Source: a virus. Taken from it: a DNA stretch of 64,000 nucleotides. The notes below the pieces were generated by a model. That model was not told the DNA's origin. It searched no databases and worked only from the letters and a program-made list of their open reading frames with translations. The stretch's first letter is position 1; each line of letters begins with the position of its first letter. The position numbers and the translations under genes were made by a program. Below, in pieces: positions 1 through 7,236 of the stretch. Location: IMG/VR virus record IMGVR_UViG_3300025133_009964, positions 1-64,000 of that record. One strand, given 5' to 3'.

Positions 1-10
1 AAATCTAATT

Positions 11-460
11 ATGCAGAGAGTAAATGATAAAGTTGAAAAATATGCTATGAAATTAAGGCAATATTCCTTAAGAGACGTTACGACTGGAAGTCTCTTCGAA
101 AATAAAAAGAATATTACAAAACAACAATTAAAACGAATTATTAAAGAAGAATTATCAAACGTTTTAAAAGAAGAAGATTATGATTACGCAAGAGACAAGC
201 ATCTTGAGAGAGGCGGCCGATATAGGCCGGCGCCTGCCCGGGGACCATTTCCCGGGACGGACGGCCGCGGTGACGCTATATTGGGAATTCCTAACCGAGG
301 CCAAGAATTATACGGAGATGATGAACATAGTTTGTGGGCCTATAATAATGCATATGAATCCGGTGCTGAGTGGGCGAAAGGTAATCCTTATATAGAGCGA
401 CATGTCGAAAAAATTCTTGCTAAAAGAGCAGGAGATCCTCGCCTAGAGTATAAAGAATAA
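11..460 (+). CDS. Hypothetical protein with amphipathic IIKEEL-type helix
   Basis: A protein of 149 residues that I do not recognise. Residues about 34-54 form a basic/acidic amphipathic helix (ITKQQLKRIIKEELSNVLKE). Helices of this kind recur near the N-terminus of many proteins from marine phages; this is my recollection, not a search. They contain IxE and LxE sites like those cut by T4-type prohead proteases, so head packaging is possible but unproven. Residues about 67-95 are rich in Gly, Pro and Arg and are encoded by a conspicuously GC-rich patch (210-275) with several GC palindromes. The rest is polar with no membrane segment. The start is the first ATG in the window; a true start further upstream cannot be excluded. 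Confidence 0.6.
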   Translation: MQRVNDKVEKYAMKLRQYSLRDVTTGSLFENKKNITKQQLKRIIKEELSNVLKEEDYDYARDKHLERGGRYRPAPARGPFPGTDGRGDAILGIPNRGQELYGDDEHSLWAYNNAYESGAEWAKGNPYIERHVEKILAKRAGDPRLEYKE

Positions 461-475
461 AAAAAGGATGTTATA

Positions 476-664
476 ATGTGTGTAATTTGTATTGATTTGA
501 GAAAAGATAAGTTAACTTCATTGGAAGCTCGTAATAATTTAGGTGAATTATATACTACTTTGACAAAAGAACATATTCATGTGGTACTCAAACTTATATG
601 GAAAAAAGAAGATGAAGAATATCTTCCATATTATGAAGATGAAAGGTTTGGAGATACAGATTGA
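476..664 (+). CDS. Small hypothetical protein
   Basis: An acidic 62-residue protein preceded by an AAAAAGGA-type ribosome binding site 6-10 bases upstream. It begins with a CxxC pair (MCVICIDLRKDK) and ends in a Glu/Asp/Tyr-rich tail. It lies 15 bases after the previous gene and 18 before the tubulin-like gene, so the three are probably co-transcribed. The two cysteines alone do not make a zinc site. Family not recognised. Confidence 0.55.
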   Translation: MCVICIDLRKDKLTSLEARNNLGELYTTLTKEHIHVVLKLIWKKEDEEYLPYYEDERFGDTD

Positions 665-682
665 TTAAAAAGGTAAAAAATT

Positions 683-1720
683 ATGAAAGAATTTGATTTT
701 GTAGAACTCTATGGGGATACTGAAGAGGTTGCGCAGGCTGATCAGCTAGAAGATAATATAGCCACAAGCGCTTTAAATTGTGCTTTTGTTGGAGTCGGTG
801 GTGGCGGCGGAAAATTAGCGAAAGCTTTTTTAGATTTAGGTTTTAATAAAACACTACTCATTAACACAACTAGTAAAGATCAGCCAGATGGTATTGACCC
901 ACAGCATCTAGTACTAATTCCGGAAGCTGATGGTGTAGGAAAGAATGTAGAATTTGGAAAAGGTGTTTTAAAACAACAGGGTGCTGTTGTGGAGGATGCG
1001 CTTCGTACCAAACTCGGCAAAGTTGATTGGTTATTCATATTAGCCGGCGGAGGCGGCGGAACTGGCAGTGCCTGTTTCGCGCTCGACGATGTTTTCAAAC
1101 GCTATTTAAATTCAGTAAGCGCTGAAGGTAAAGTTTTTTATATAGTTACTTGGCCGACTGCTCAAGAATTACTCAACGTAACAATTGCCAAAAATGCTAT
1201 GTCATTGGCGAATGATGTGAAAGATTCTCCACATATAATTTTAGACAACGAAAGACAGGTTAAGTTTCTCAGAGGTAAAGTAGGGATGATGGGATTATTT
1301 CCAACTGCCAATACAGGTTTTGCAAAGCTCTTATCCCAAACATTTAAACTGGCTTCTGAAAAATCACCAATTCAATCATTTGATTCGAAAGATTTAGAAA
1401 GATGTATGAAGGCCGACGGGAGAATGTTAATTGGCTCAACTGTTATAAAAGAACCCAATATGTCAAATTTAGGTTCTGTAGTATTACAGAATTGTTATAA
1501 AAGATCTCCCTGTCCTCCATCAAAAGAAAAATCATCTATTGGTGCGTTGTTATTGGTAGCCAATTCAGAAATGGCTTCTGATCCCGACATAAGCCAACAC
1601 TTAGATGCAGCCATATCTTATGTTGGCGGCCGCACAGAAACGTTATTTTCCGGTGTGTATATTAGAGATAATATACCGGGCCTCATTGCAATATTGCTAA
1701 TGGGTGGCTTAAGCCAGTAA
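683..1720 (+). CDS. Tubulin/FtsZ-like GTPase
   Basis: A cytoskeletal GTPase of the tubulin/FtsZ superfamily, 345 residues, close to the size of the phage tubulin PhuZ and of the FtsZ core. What shows this: an N-terminal glycine-rich nucleotide loop (VGVGGGGGKLAKA, about residues 36-48), the tubulin signature loop LAGGGGGTGSA (about 120-131), which contacts the GTP phosphates, and the alpha/beta pattern between and after them. In jumbo phages such as phiKZ and 201phi2-1, PhuZ filaments centre and rotate the phage nucleus and carry capsids. TubZ of plasmids segregates DNA. Whether this one does either is inference. The C-terminus is short (GGLSQ), without the long acidic tail of tubulins. A Shine-Dalgarno-like AAAAAGG precedes the ATG. 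Divergence from PhuZ is evident from the extra glycines in both loops. Confidence 0.85.
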   Translation: MKEFDFVELYGDTEEVAQADQLEDNIATSALNCAFVGVGGGGGKLAKAFLDLGFNKTLLINTTSKDQPDGIDPQHLVLIPEADGVGKNVEFGKGVLKQQGAVVEDALRTKLGKVDWLFILAGGGGGTGSACFALDDVFKRYLNSVSAEGKVFYIVTWPTAQELLNVTIAKNAMSLANDVKDSPHIILDNERQVKFLRGKVGMMGLFPTANTGFAKLLSQTFKLASEKSPIQSFDSKDLERCMKADGRMLIGSTVIKEPNMSNLGSVVLQNCYKRSPCPPSKEKSSIGALLLVANSEMASDPDISQHLDAAISYVGGRTETLFSGVYIRDNIPGLIAILLMGGLSQ

Positions 1721-1931
1721 TACTATAATAAGAATTAATTATAAAATTTATAATCCGGATTGGTTAGGTGATGGTAAACATGATGTCCCCATATACCTAC
1801 AACAGTTCCTATGATAAACGACACCACTCTGACGTCCTCCCTGAAAGGTCAGTAAAGAAAGATGCATAAATTTATGCACTTCTATTAATAGATATGCTTT
1901 AAGATTGGCAATATTCTTAAAATATTTAAAT
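1721..1931. other. Intergenic region with a 16-bp palindrome
   Basis: About 210 bases without a convincing gene, between the tubulin-like gene and a reverse-strand small gene. It holds a perfect 16-bp palindrome, TGCATAAATTTATGCA (1863-1878), and a weak hairpin with 5-bp stem CTGAC/GTCAG (1829-1833 and 1848-1852). There is no clear terminator T-run. Convergent transcription ends here, so the palindrome could be a bidirectional transcript end or a protein-binding site. I see no tRNA. Confidence 0.5.
1863..1878. repeat. Perfect 16-bp palindrome
   Basis: TGCATAAATTTATGCA reads identically on both strands. It sits at the junction where a forward gene block meets a reverse-strand gene. It may bind a dimeric protein or form a cruciform or a weak bidirectional terminator stem. 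The sequence alone does not decide. Confidence 0.6.
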
Positions 1932-2135
1932 TTAAGAAATTTTTTGAACTGAGCGGTGTGTCCACTTGATTTTTTTTGGGGGTTTGAATGAGAAACAATA
2001 TATCAAATAAACAAAGTCGCCTAAAGCTTTATTGTAGCCTAATAGCTGTATAATAATGCCTTTTAATTTTGGTTTACGTATTTGAATAGTTAATTCAACC
2101 ATATCGCCTAGATTATATTCGTTCAAGTTCTCCAT
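1932..2135 (-). CDS. Small SH3/KOW-like protein
   Basis: A small reverse-strand protein of about 67 residues. Its N-terminus reads YNLGDMVELTIQIRKPKLKGIIIQLLG and its end KIKWTHRSVQKIS. The GDxVxL...GIIxxL...W pattern is shared with the other reverse-strand gene at 2455-2664 and with small phage SH3/KOW-fold proteins of unknown role. That family placement is from general knowledge, not a search. The ATG at 2135 is chosen; a TTG seven codons upstream (2156) is in frame and possible. No strong ribosome binding site is visible for either, so confidence is moderate. Confidence 0.5.
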   Translation of the reverse strand: MENLNEYNLGDMVELTIQIRKPKLKGIIIQLLGYNKALGDFVYLIYCFSFKPPKKIKWTHRSVQKIS

Positions 2136-2171
2136 ACTAATAATTATCTCAAACAACTAATTATTAACGTT

Positions 2172-2474
2172 ATGAAGAGAATAAGATACAAAGAAATCGA
2201 TCGCCACAAACACACAGTAACGTTACCCGATATCCAATCAAAACCAATTGGATATGTTTATCACGATATTAATAAAAAAAGACATTTTTGGTTTATAAAA
2301 CCTTATTTTGTCACTCTCTTTAAAGATAAGGGCGCACTAAATATAGGATATGATGATTTTACAAAAGCCGGCCGAGCGCTAGTAGAAATCTGGGAATATA
2401 CTATGTTTCTTACTTCTAGAGAAGAAACAGATGAGTATCCTATAATTGATATGTTTAAGAATTTGGGACCTTAA
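2172..2474 (+). CDS. Hypothetical protein
   Basis: A forward-strand protein of 100 residues lying between two reverse-strand SH3-like genes. Its last 20 bases overlap the 3' end of the gene at 2455-2664. It is rich in aromatic and basic residues (for example KKRHFWFIKPYFVTLF) and has no membrane segment. I do not recognise it. The coding case rests on length, base composition and position; the lack of a clear ribosome binding site lowers confidence. Confidence 0.5.
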   Translation: MKRIRYKEIDRHKHTVTLPDIQSKPIGYVYHDINKKRHFWFIKPYFVTLFKDKGALNIGYDDFTKAGRALVEIWEYTMFLTSREETDEYPIIDMFKNLGP

Positions 2475-2664
2475 CTCCGTTAATCAACTCTAATTTTTCT
2501 ATAGGCATAATTGCCGGCATTGCCCAGCGCGATGCAATATCTTCGTTTAGCCAATTTACTTTATATTTGTTTAAACCCAAATCAGCCGATATGATACCAT
2601 GTGGTATATCATTGGGATGACTTTGTTTAAAACCTTTTAATTTTACTAGATCACCTATATTCAT
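2455..2664 (-). CDS. Small SH3/KOW-like protein
   Basis: A reverse-strand protein of 69 residues starting MNIGDLVKLKGFKQSHPNDIP. It then shows the pattern GIIsadLGLNKYKVNWLNED and a C-terminal MPIEKLELI strand. This is the usual layout of small phage proteins with a five-stranded SH3-like barrel (GDLVK ... GII ... YKVxW ... EKLELI). It resembles the gene at 1932-2135, so the two may be diverged paralogues. It is divergent from the gene at 2752; the AT-rich spacer 2665-2751 must hold promoters for both directions. Function unknown. Confidence 0.55.
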   Translation of the reverse strand: MNIGDLVKLKGFKQSHPNDIPHGIISADLGLNKYKVNWLNEDIASRWAMPAIMPIEKLELINGVKVPNS

Positions 2665-2751
2665 ATTATAGTACTATTATAAACAAATATTATATAAAGT
2701 AAAATTATATTAAATGTATCACCCTAATTAATTTATAAACGGAGAAAAAAA

Positions 2752-3114
2752 ATGGATATCACCGGTGTACACCCTGTATCTTCTGGCGCGCAGCCGGCAT
2801 TACCAACTAACAATAGTTTAAACCCTGTAGTTGCGCCTGGAGATTCGAATTCTGGTATACAAAATAACGTTGGTTCTACACCAAGTGAAAGTGCGGATGA
2901 GGTACCATATGGCGGTGGCCCTGCTCCGCTCAAAGGTATGTCGACGGCCGATTTTTTAACGTTACATAATTCTGGTATCGATAATGATAATACAAATTTG
3001 ATGAATAAACTATTAAAAATTCTAGAAGCAGTACTGGCTTTAGAGTTACTAGATAAAACGTTAGAGGCCGCGCAAGAAGGAGCAGAAGAAAATAATTTTA
3101 AGGAAATAGCTTAA
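2752..3114 (+). CDS. Hypothetical Pro/Ser/Gly-rich protein
   Basis: A protein of 120 residues with a strong ribosome binding site (GGAGAAAAAAA) before its ATG. The first 65 residues are low-complexity and disordered, rich in Pro, Ser, Gly and Asn (for example GVHPVSSGAQPALPTNN). The last 40 form a probable helix (NLMNKLLKILEAVLALELLDKTLEAA). No family recognised. Its stop overlaps the start of the next small gene (TAATG), showing translational coupling. The disordered N-terminus plus single helix would suit a structural accessory or adaptor protein, but that is a guess. Confidence 0.6.
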   Translation: MDITGVHPVSSGAQPALPTNNSLNPVVAPGDSNSGIQNNVGSTPSESADEVPYGGGPAPLKGMSTADFLTLHNSGIDNDNTNLMNKLLKILEAVLALELLDKTLEAAQEGAEENNFKEIA

Positions 3115-3290
3115 TGTCCCCTTTCTTTGAGGTGAAATATTACTCGAAAGAAGAGGTAGAGGATCTGCTTAAATTATCTATGACAGACAAATTTAATATA
3201 TTTTATGATAGAAATAAAATAATAACAAATTTATGTAGGACTTTACTTAAAGTTTGGAAAGAAGTAGAAAAAGAACAAATAGAAAAGTAG
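3114..3290 (+). CDS. Small hypothetical protein
   Basis: A 58-residue protein read from the ATG that overlaps the preceding stop (TAATG). The sequence starts MSPFFEVKYYSKEEVEDLL and ends WKEVEKEQIEK, predicted helical. It is coupled to the gene before it and followed 7 bases later by the next ATG. The polar, AT-rich coding pattern and the tight overlap argue that it is real. Function unknown. Confidence 0.5.
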   Translation: MSPFFEVKYYSKEEVEDLLKLSMTDKFNIFYDRNKIITNLCRTLLKVWKEVEKEQIEK

Positions 3291-3297
3291 TTATTAT

Positions 3298-3549
3298 ATG
3301 GAAGATTTAGAAAAAGAAACGTATGAAGCATTAAGATCACTTAAAGAAGAAATAGATCTTCTCGTTAAAGAGAATAAATATCTTATCATAAAAAACGAAA
3401 AATTGCAAGATGAAATTGATTCTTTGTGGTCTATGATGGATGAGATGACCAAATCGGATATTGAAAATTGGTCTCATTTAATGAAGGAAATAAAAGCAGA
3501 CGTCATAACCAGATCGCTAATGATTACAAAAAAAGTTGCCAAATGTTAA
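3298..3549 (+). CDS. Small coiled-coil protein
   Basis: An 83-residue, highly charged protein. Residues about 5-50 show heptad-like spacing of Leu and Ile (LRSLKEEIDLLVKENKYLI and onward), so a coiled coil is likely. No membrane segment and no catalytic motif. It may dimerise or act as a small adaptor. It lies directly upstream of the secreted-protein cassette, and an AAGGAG site follows it for the next gene. Function unknown. Confidence 0.55.
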   Translation: MEDLEKETYEALRSLKEEIDLLVKENKYLIIKNEKLQDEIDSLWSMMDEMTKSDIENWSHLMKEIKADVITRSLMITKKVAKC

Positions 3550-3570
3550 TATTAAGGAGTCAATAATGAA

Positions 3571-3831
3571 GTGAAAAAAATCATAAAATTATTTTTATTC
3601 AGTATATTTTTTATGGCGTCGATAATATCGACACAAACTGCAGCTGCGAAGAACATACCTAAATCCAAATTTTATGATTTTTCAGAACAATTGATTGATG
3701 GCGAAAGAAAAAAACCGACCACACTTTATCTAGATTCCAGAGAACAAGTTAGATTTGATAGATTATTAAAGTTGAAGAAAAGTTTTCTTCCAAAATTATT
3801 CTTAACTGCCAAGGAAAAAGTTTTTAAATGA
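3571..3831 (+). CDS. Small secreted protein
   Basis: A protein of 86 residues, starting at GTG with AAGGAG ten bases upstream (an ATG at 3566 in another frame stops at once). The N-terminus is a classical signal peptide: MKKIIK, a hydrophobic core LFLFSIFFMASIIS, and a probable cleavage after TAAA near residue 25. The mature part (DFSEQLIDGERKKPTTLYLD and onward) is basic and ends in KKSFLPKLFLTAKEKVFK. I believe related short exported proteins occur near lipoproteins of Deltaproteobacteria-like genomes and their phages, but cannot confirm this. Its stop overlaps the next start (ATGA), so it begins a coupled cassette of envelope proteins. Role unknown. Confidence 0.65.
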   Translation: MKKIIKLFLFSIFFMASIISTQTAAAKNIPKSKFYDFSEQLIDGERKKPTTLYLDSREQVRFDRLLKLKKSFLPKLFLTAKEKVFK

Positions 3832-4052
3832 AAAAATATAGTAATATATGTCTATTGTTGGGACTAGCGTTAATATTAAGTTTTTTTGTATTTTGCATAT
3901 CTCAGGCAAAAAGTGAAACCTTGTACAGCCAATCAAATAATCAAGTACAAACACAGATACATGTACAGCAGAAACAAATTAAAAATAAATTAGATAGAAT
4001 AGAAAGAAAGATGAAAAAAAGAGAAGAAAGAAGGAAATTAAGAAATAATTAA
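3828..4052 (+). CDS. Membrane-anchored or secreted coiled-coil protein
   Basis: A 74-residue protein with an N-terminal hydrophobic segment (about residues 7-27, ICLLLGLALILSFFVFCI). This is either a signal peptide or a membrane anchor. It is followed by a Gln-rich and then strongly basic helix (KLDRIERKMKKREERRKLR). A short anchor plus a periplasmic helix is the architecture of inner-membrane spanins, which help phages disrupt the outer membrane. No sequence signature beyond layout supports that. It overlaps the genes on both sides (ATGA and TAATG). Confidence 0.6.
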   Translation: MKKYSNICLLLGLALILSFFVFCISQAKSETLYSQSNNQVQTQIHVQQKQIKNKLDRIERKMKKREERRKLRNN

Positions 4053-4276
4053 TGGAATTTAATTTAGATAAAGTTAAAGATTGGTTTACGTTTGTTGTTG
4101 CTGTCATAACTTGTATAGCGGGCATAATATTCTGGGTACAGACTACAGATAATGATAGAATTACCAGAATAGAAATTGATATTACAGAACTACGAAGAAA
4201 TATTGATAAAATCGAGTCAGATAGTCGAGAAATTTTACGAATCGTAGGAAGGTTAGAGGGACTAATTGATAAATGA
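4052..4276 (+). CDS. Small TM plus coiled-coil protein
   Basis: A 74-residue protein with a transmembrane helix (about residues 12-30, WFTFVVAVITCIAGIIFWV). A charged coiled coil follows (ITRIEIDITELRRNIDKIE and onward). The layout resembles phage spanin-like or holin-accessory proteins and small membrane-anchored coiled coils generally. It starts on the stop of the preceding gene (TAATG) and its own stop overlaps the lipoprotein start (ATGA). The whole block 3571-6791 is therefore one translationally coupled unit. Function unproven. Confidence 0.6.
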   Translation: MEFNLDKVKDWFTFVVAVITCIAGIIFWVQTTDNDRITRIEIDITELRRNIDKIESDSREILRIVGRLEGLIDK

Positions 4277-6186
4277 GAAAAAAGCACATACTGCCTGGCA
4301 CGTTATTAGCAATATTGCTGGGAATGTGTCTAACAGTATGTAGCGACTCAAATAATCCCGGGATGACCCTGGCACAAGACGTTAGCGAAGATAGTGAAGA
4401 AGAAGATGTTAATAATGGACCAGATATTGTTCCTTGGGTAATTGAAGATCCGGAACCTGATCCGGAATGTATTGAATGTGCAATGTATTTTTGTCCTCCA
4501 TTAGATGCGATATGGAGAAAAGAAATATGTATGAATATTTGCGATGACCCTCCAACACTTTATTCTGAATCTGAATGTATACAGTATATGGAATGTGATC
4601 CAACGCAGTATCTTATTGATGAAGTCGAATGTGTGACAGAAGACGGGTATCCTGGTACTCAGGAAAAAGTCTGTAATAAAGGATTAATCCAATATACAGA
4701 TTGTACTACGGCCTGTGAAGAAGAATTATGCAATTATGAAGATGATGACTGCGACGGTGAAATTGATGAAGGACAGCTGAATGATTGTGGTGAATGTGGT
4801 ATAATTCCCTCAGAAGAATGTAATGGTATTGATGATAATTGTGACGGGGATACAGATGAAGATTTAATTCAGCCTTGTGCTACAGCTTGTGGCGCTGGAT
4901 ATGAAATGTGTTATGAGGGCAAATGGATATCTTGTACTGCTCCTCCAAAAAATGATGAAATATGTGACGGTTTAGATAATGATTGTGACGGCCAGATAGA
5001 TGAAGGATTAGAGTGCGTCTGCACTATACAAGACATTGGTGTTTTATTCCCTTGTCAAGATGATCCTCTTATTTGTGGGCAAGGCTACAAGACTTGTCAA
5101 TGTTTAGATCCTGATTGTATAAATCTAGCGATGACAGAATGTTATGCTTTGTGTTATTGGGCGCCTTCTGGCGATCCAAATGCTATTTGTGATCCTCTTA
5201 TTGGTATGGAATTAAGTCAAGAAAAATGTAATAATTTTGATGACAATTGTAACCAAGAGATTGATGAAGATCTTTTTGGAGCATGCTATACCGGCCCAGA
5301 AGGTACTCTTTTAGTTGGTATATGTATACCCGGAGAAATGACCTGTGATGCAGGAACTTGGGGTAGCTATGATGAAAGCGAAGTTTTCGTCCCCTACTAT
5401 TGCAAGGGTGAAATAGTCCCACAAGAAGAAATTTGTAATGGCCTCGACGATGATTGCGATGGTATAGCAGATTGGGGCGAAGAGATGAAAGAGACAGATG
5501 TGCTCTTTATTGTCGACTGGTCTGGTTCGATGGGCGACGAAATGAGTGCTGTAATGATAGCATTAAATCAGTTTGCACAAAATTTCAGTGATGAAGATGT
5601 TATTAAGTGGGCATTTATGAGAGGCCCAGTAGCTGTGTTACCTTCAACTTATGATGAACGTTTGGAACTAGTACAAGATTTAATTGGATTTTCCGATTAC
5701 TTAGTTTCATTAGCCGGTATGGATACTAGCATGCAATCGATGAGCACTGCCTATGAGATGCTGTTGGATGCGATTTATATATCAGTTCAAAATATAACGG
5801 CTACACTACCACAACCTATTTCTAGTTTTGTTTGGCCCGGGACAGCCAACTTTGGTACAAGTGTGGTCGAATCGGAACCTCCATTACAAAATTTTGATAT
5901 TAGCTGGCGCTCCGGAGCCGATCGTATAATTATTGTTTTTAGTGATGAAGTACCTCAAAGTTATTTAGAGCCAAACTTGAGTATAGAAAATGTAAAAACA
6001 GCTGTTTCTGGTACGCCACAGCTTAAATTATTTACATTTTCTAGAACAGCCGGCTCATCGCAGTGGGAAGATATAGCTGTTGCCGGCAACGGCGCTTGGT
6101 ATAAATTAACAAATAATCCCACAGAAATGTACGCTAGCTTGATGGAGATTCTAGATGAGATATGCAAAGGTGGGACAGATGAATGA
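4273..6186 (+). CDS. MopE-repeat / VWA-domain lipoprotein
   Basis: A predicted exported lipoprotein of 637 residues. The N-terminus has a signal peptide ending in a lipobox (LTVC, Cys about 23), then an acidic linker. Five copies of the Cys-Asp repeat follow: CNYEDDDCDGEIDEG, CNGIDDNCDGDTDED, CDGLDNDCDGQIDEG, CNNFDDNCNQEIDED and CNGLDDDCDGIADWG. This repeat is the MopE-type putative metal-binding motif common in Myxococcota and related bacteria. The C-terminal third is a von Willebrand A domain with the MIDAS start DWSGS (about residues 415-419). It probably sits on a cell surface and binds metal and a protein or glycan ligand. Such a protein is unusual in a phage and suggests transfer from the host. 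It may alter the infected cell surface (superinfection exclusion, aggregation) or be a virion part; neither is shown. Confidence 0.85.
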   Translation: MRKKHILPGTLLAILLGMCLTVCSDSNNPGMTLAQDVSEDSEEEDVNNGPDIVPWVIEDPEPDPECIECAMYFCPPLDAIWRKEICMNICDDPPTLYSESECIQYMECDPTQYLIDEVECVTEDGYPGTQEKVCNKGLIQYTDCTTACEEELCNYEDDDCDGEIDEGQLNDCGECGIIPSEECNGIDDNCDGDTDEDLIQPCATACGAGYEMCYEGKWISCTAPPKNDEICDGLDNDCDGQIDEGLECVCTIQDIGVLFPCQDDPLICGQGYKTCQCLDPDCINLAMTECYALCYWAPSGDPNAICDPLIGMELSQEKCNNFDDNCNQEIDEDLFGACYTGPEGTLLVGICIPGEMTCDAGTWGSYDESEVFVPYYCKGEIVPQEEICNGLDDDCDGIADWGEEMKETDVLFIVDWSGSMGDEMSAVMIALNQFAQNFSDEDVIKWAFMRGPVAVLPSTYDERLELVQDLIGFSDYLVSLAGMDTSMQSMSTAYEMLLDAIYISVQNITATLPQPISSFVWPGTANFGTSVVESEPPLQNFDISWRSGADRIIIVFSDEVPQSYLEPNLSIENVKTAVSGTPQLKLFTFSRTAGSSQWEDIAVAGNGAWYKLTNNPTEMYASLMEILDEICKGGTDE

Positions 6187-6791
6187 TAAAAAAACTTGCC
6201 ATTTTTTTAATCGTGATATTGTGCAGTATCACCTGCAACAGCCATAACTCAACTATTTTTCTCAACAATGATTATAGAGTAGTTTATAAAAGAGCGCAGT
6301 GCAAACCAGCTGATAATTTTCCTCAAATGATTATAATTCCTTATTTTAGTGAAGCAACTCAAATAGTACCAAATTGTAAAACCTATCCAGTACATAAAAC
6401 TACATTTGCTTTATTTGTTTTTTATCATCAATGGTTAGAATATTTTGAAGATAAAAATATGGCAGTCAGAGGAATGCTTGAAAAAGTAATGATTCAATGG
6501 GATACCGAAAAGCGCACTAGTGGAAAAGGATATGATATACACGGCGATCGTTATGAAGATCGCAATATCATAGGCTTAGTAGAAACAAATAACATTATAT
6601 GGGTTTGGCAAGGATACAATCATAGAATTTCTGAAAGCGCTTTAATTCATGAATTGGTTCATTTGGCTCTGCGCGCCAAAAATGGTACCGCAGACCCCGA
6701 CCACGAAGGTCCTAAATATCGTGGCTGGACTAAAATTCACACACATATGATAGTAGAAACAAAACAAATGTTACGCGCGTTTGAATTATAA
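6183..6791 (+). CDS. Metalloprotease-like lipoprotein
   Basis: An exported protein of 202 residues starting on the stop of the VWA gene (ATGA). The N-terminus MIKKLAIFLIVILCSITC is a signal peptide with a plausible lipobox, Cys at about residue 18. The zinc-binding signature HELVH lies at about residues 156-160 (H156, E157, H160) in the context ESALIHELVHLALRA, followed by an Asp/His-rich stretch (DPDHEGPKYRG) that may supply the third ligand. It is thus a gluzincin/metzincin-type zinc peptidase candidate acting in the periplasm or outer leaflet. Substrate unknown. Its coupling to the VWA lipoprotein suggests that the two are made together. Confidence 0.7.
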   Translation: MIKKLAIFLIVILCSITCNSHNSTIFLNNDYRVVYKRAQCKPADNFPQMIIIPYFSEATQIVPNCKTYPVHKTTFALFVFYHQWLEYFEDKNMAVRGMLEKVMIQWDTEKRTSGKGYDIHGDRYEDRNIIGLVETNNIIWVWQGYNHRISESALIHELVHLALRAKNGTADPDHEGPKYRGWTKIHTHMIVETKQMLRAFEL

Positions 6792-6804
6792 ACTATTTAT
6801 ATTT

Positions 6805-7227
6805 ATGAATATTTTGTTTGAGCGATGGCGCGCCTATTTATTAACAGAGAATAATATGGATACAGATCAGGTATCAAAAGTCGTTCTTCATGATAAGGAA
6901 AACAAAATTTTATTATTGAAAAGTGATATGGGAGACTTTAAAGGAGAATGGGATTTACCGGGTGGACATATCCATAGCGATGAGACCGACGTAGAGGGTC
7001 TTTTAAGAGAAGTTAAGGAAGAGACAGGGCTAGATATAAATAATCCACAAAAGGTCTTTAAAGAGCAGAGAATCACCTATTTTAAAGCTTCTATGCCGTC
7101 GGCCAAGATTACATTAAGCCACGAACATTCTGGCTATGATTTTTTTGAACTTGGTGAAACTCAAAAAGATAATTTCGAAACTTCGAAAAAATTTAAAAAA
7201 GCAATTAAAAAAGCAATGAAAATATAG
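6805..7227 (+). CDS. Nudix hydrolase with capsid-targeting-like N-terminus
   Basis: A Nudix-fold hydrolase of 140 residues. The complete Nudix box GX5EX7REUXEEXGU is present (from GHIHSDE through REVKEETGL, about residues 54-76). It should cleave a nucleoside diphosphate linked to another group, such as ADP-ribose, NADH, a nucleotide sugar or an RNA 5' end. The ATG at 6805 is preferred to an in-frame TTG at 6781 because it gives the N-terminus MNILFERWRAYLLTE. This matches the E6-W8-R9 pattern and the terminal LxE site of eight following genes (see 7237). Packaging in the head and injection are inferred. It opens the cargo cluster, just after the lipoprotein gene. The exact substrate cannot be read from the sequence. 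Confidence 0.88.
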   Translation: MNILFERWRAYLLTENNMDTDQVSKVVLHDKENKILLLKSDMGDFKGEWDLPGGHIHSDETDVEGLLREVKEETGLDINNPQKVFKEQRITYFKASMPSAKITLSHEHSGYDFFELGETQKDNFETSKKFKKAIKKAMKI

Positions 7228-7236
7228 AGGAAAAAA

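Noticed and set aside
880-1098. Reverse-strand reading frame opposite the tubulin gene
   Set aside because: Proline/serine-rich mirror of the glycine-rich loops with no ribosome binding site; a shadow of the real gene.
1721-1931. Possible tRNA or small RNA gene
   Set aside because: No acceptor-stem pairing or T-loop sequence could be found in the gap.
4273-6186. Contaminating bacterial contig segment
   Set aside because: The MopE/VWA gene is overlapped in coupled fashion by phage-like small genes on both sides with the same base composition, so a chimera is unlikely from the sequence alone.
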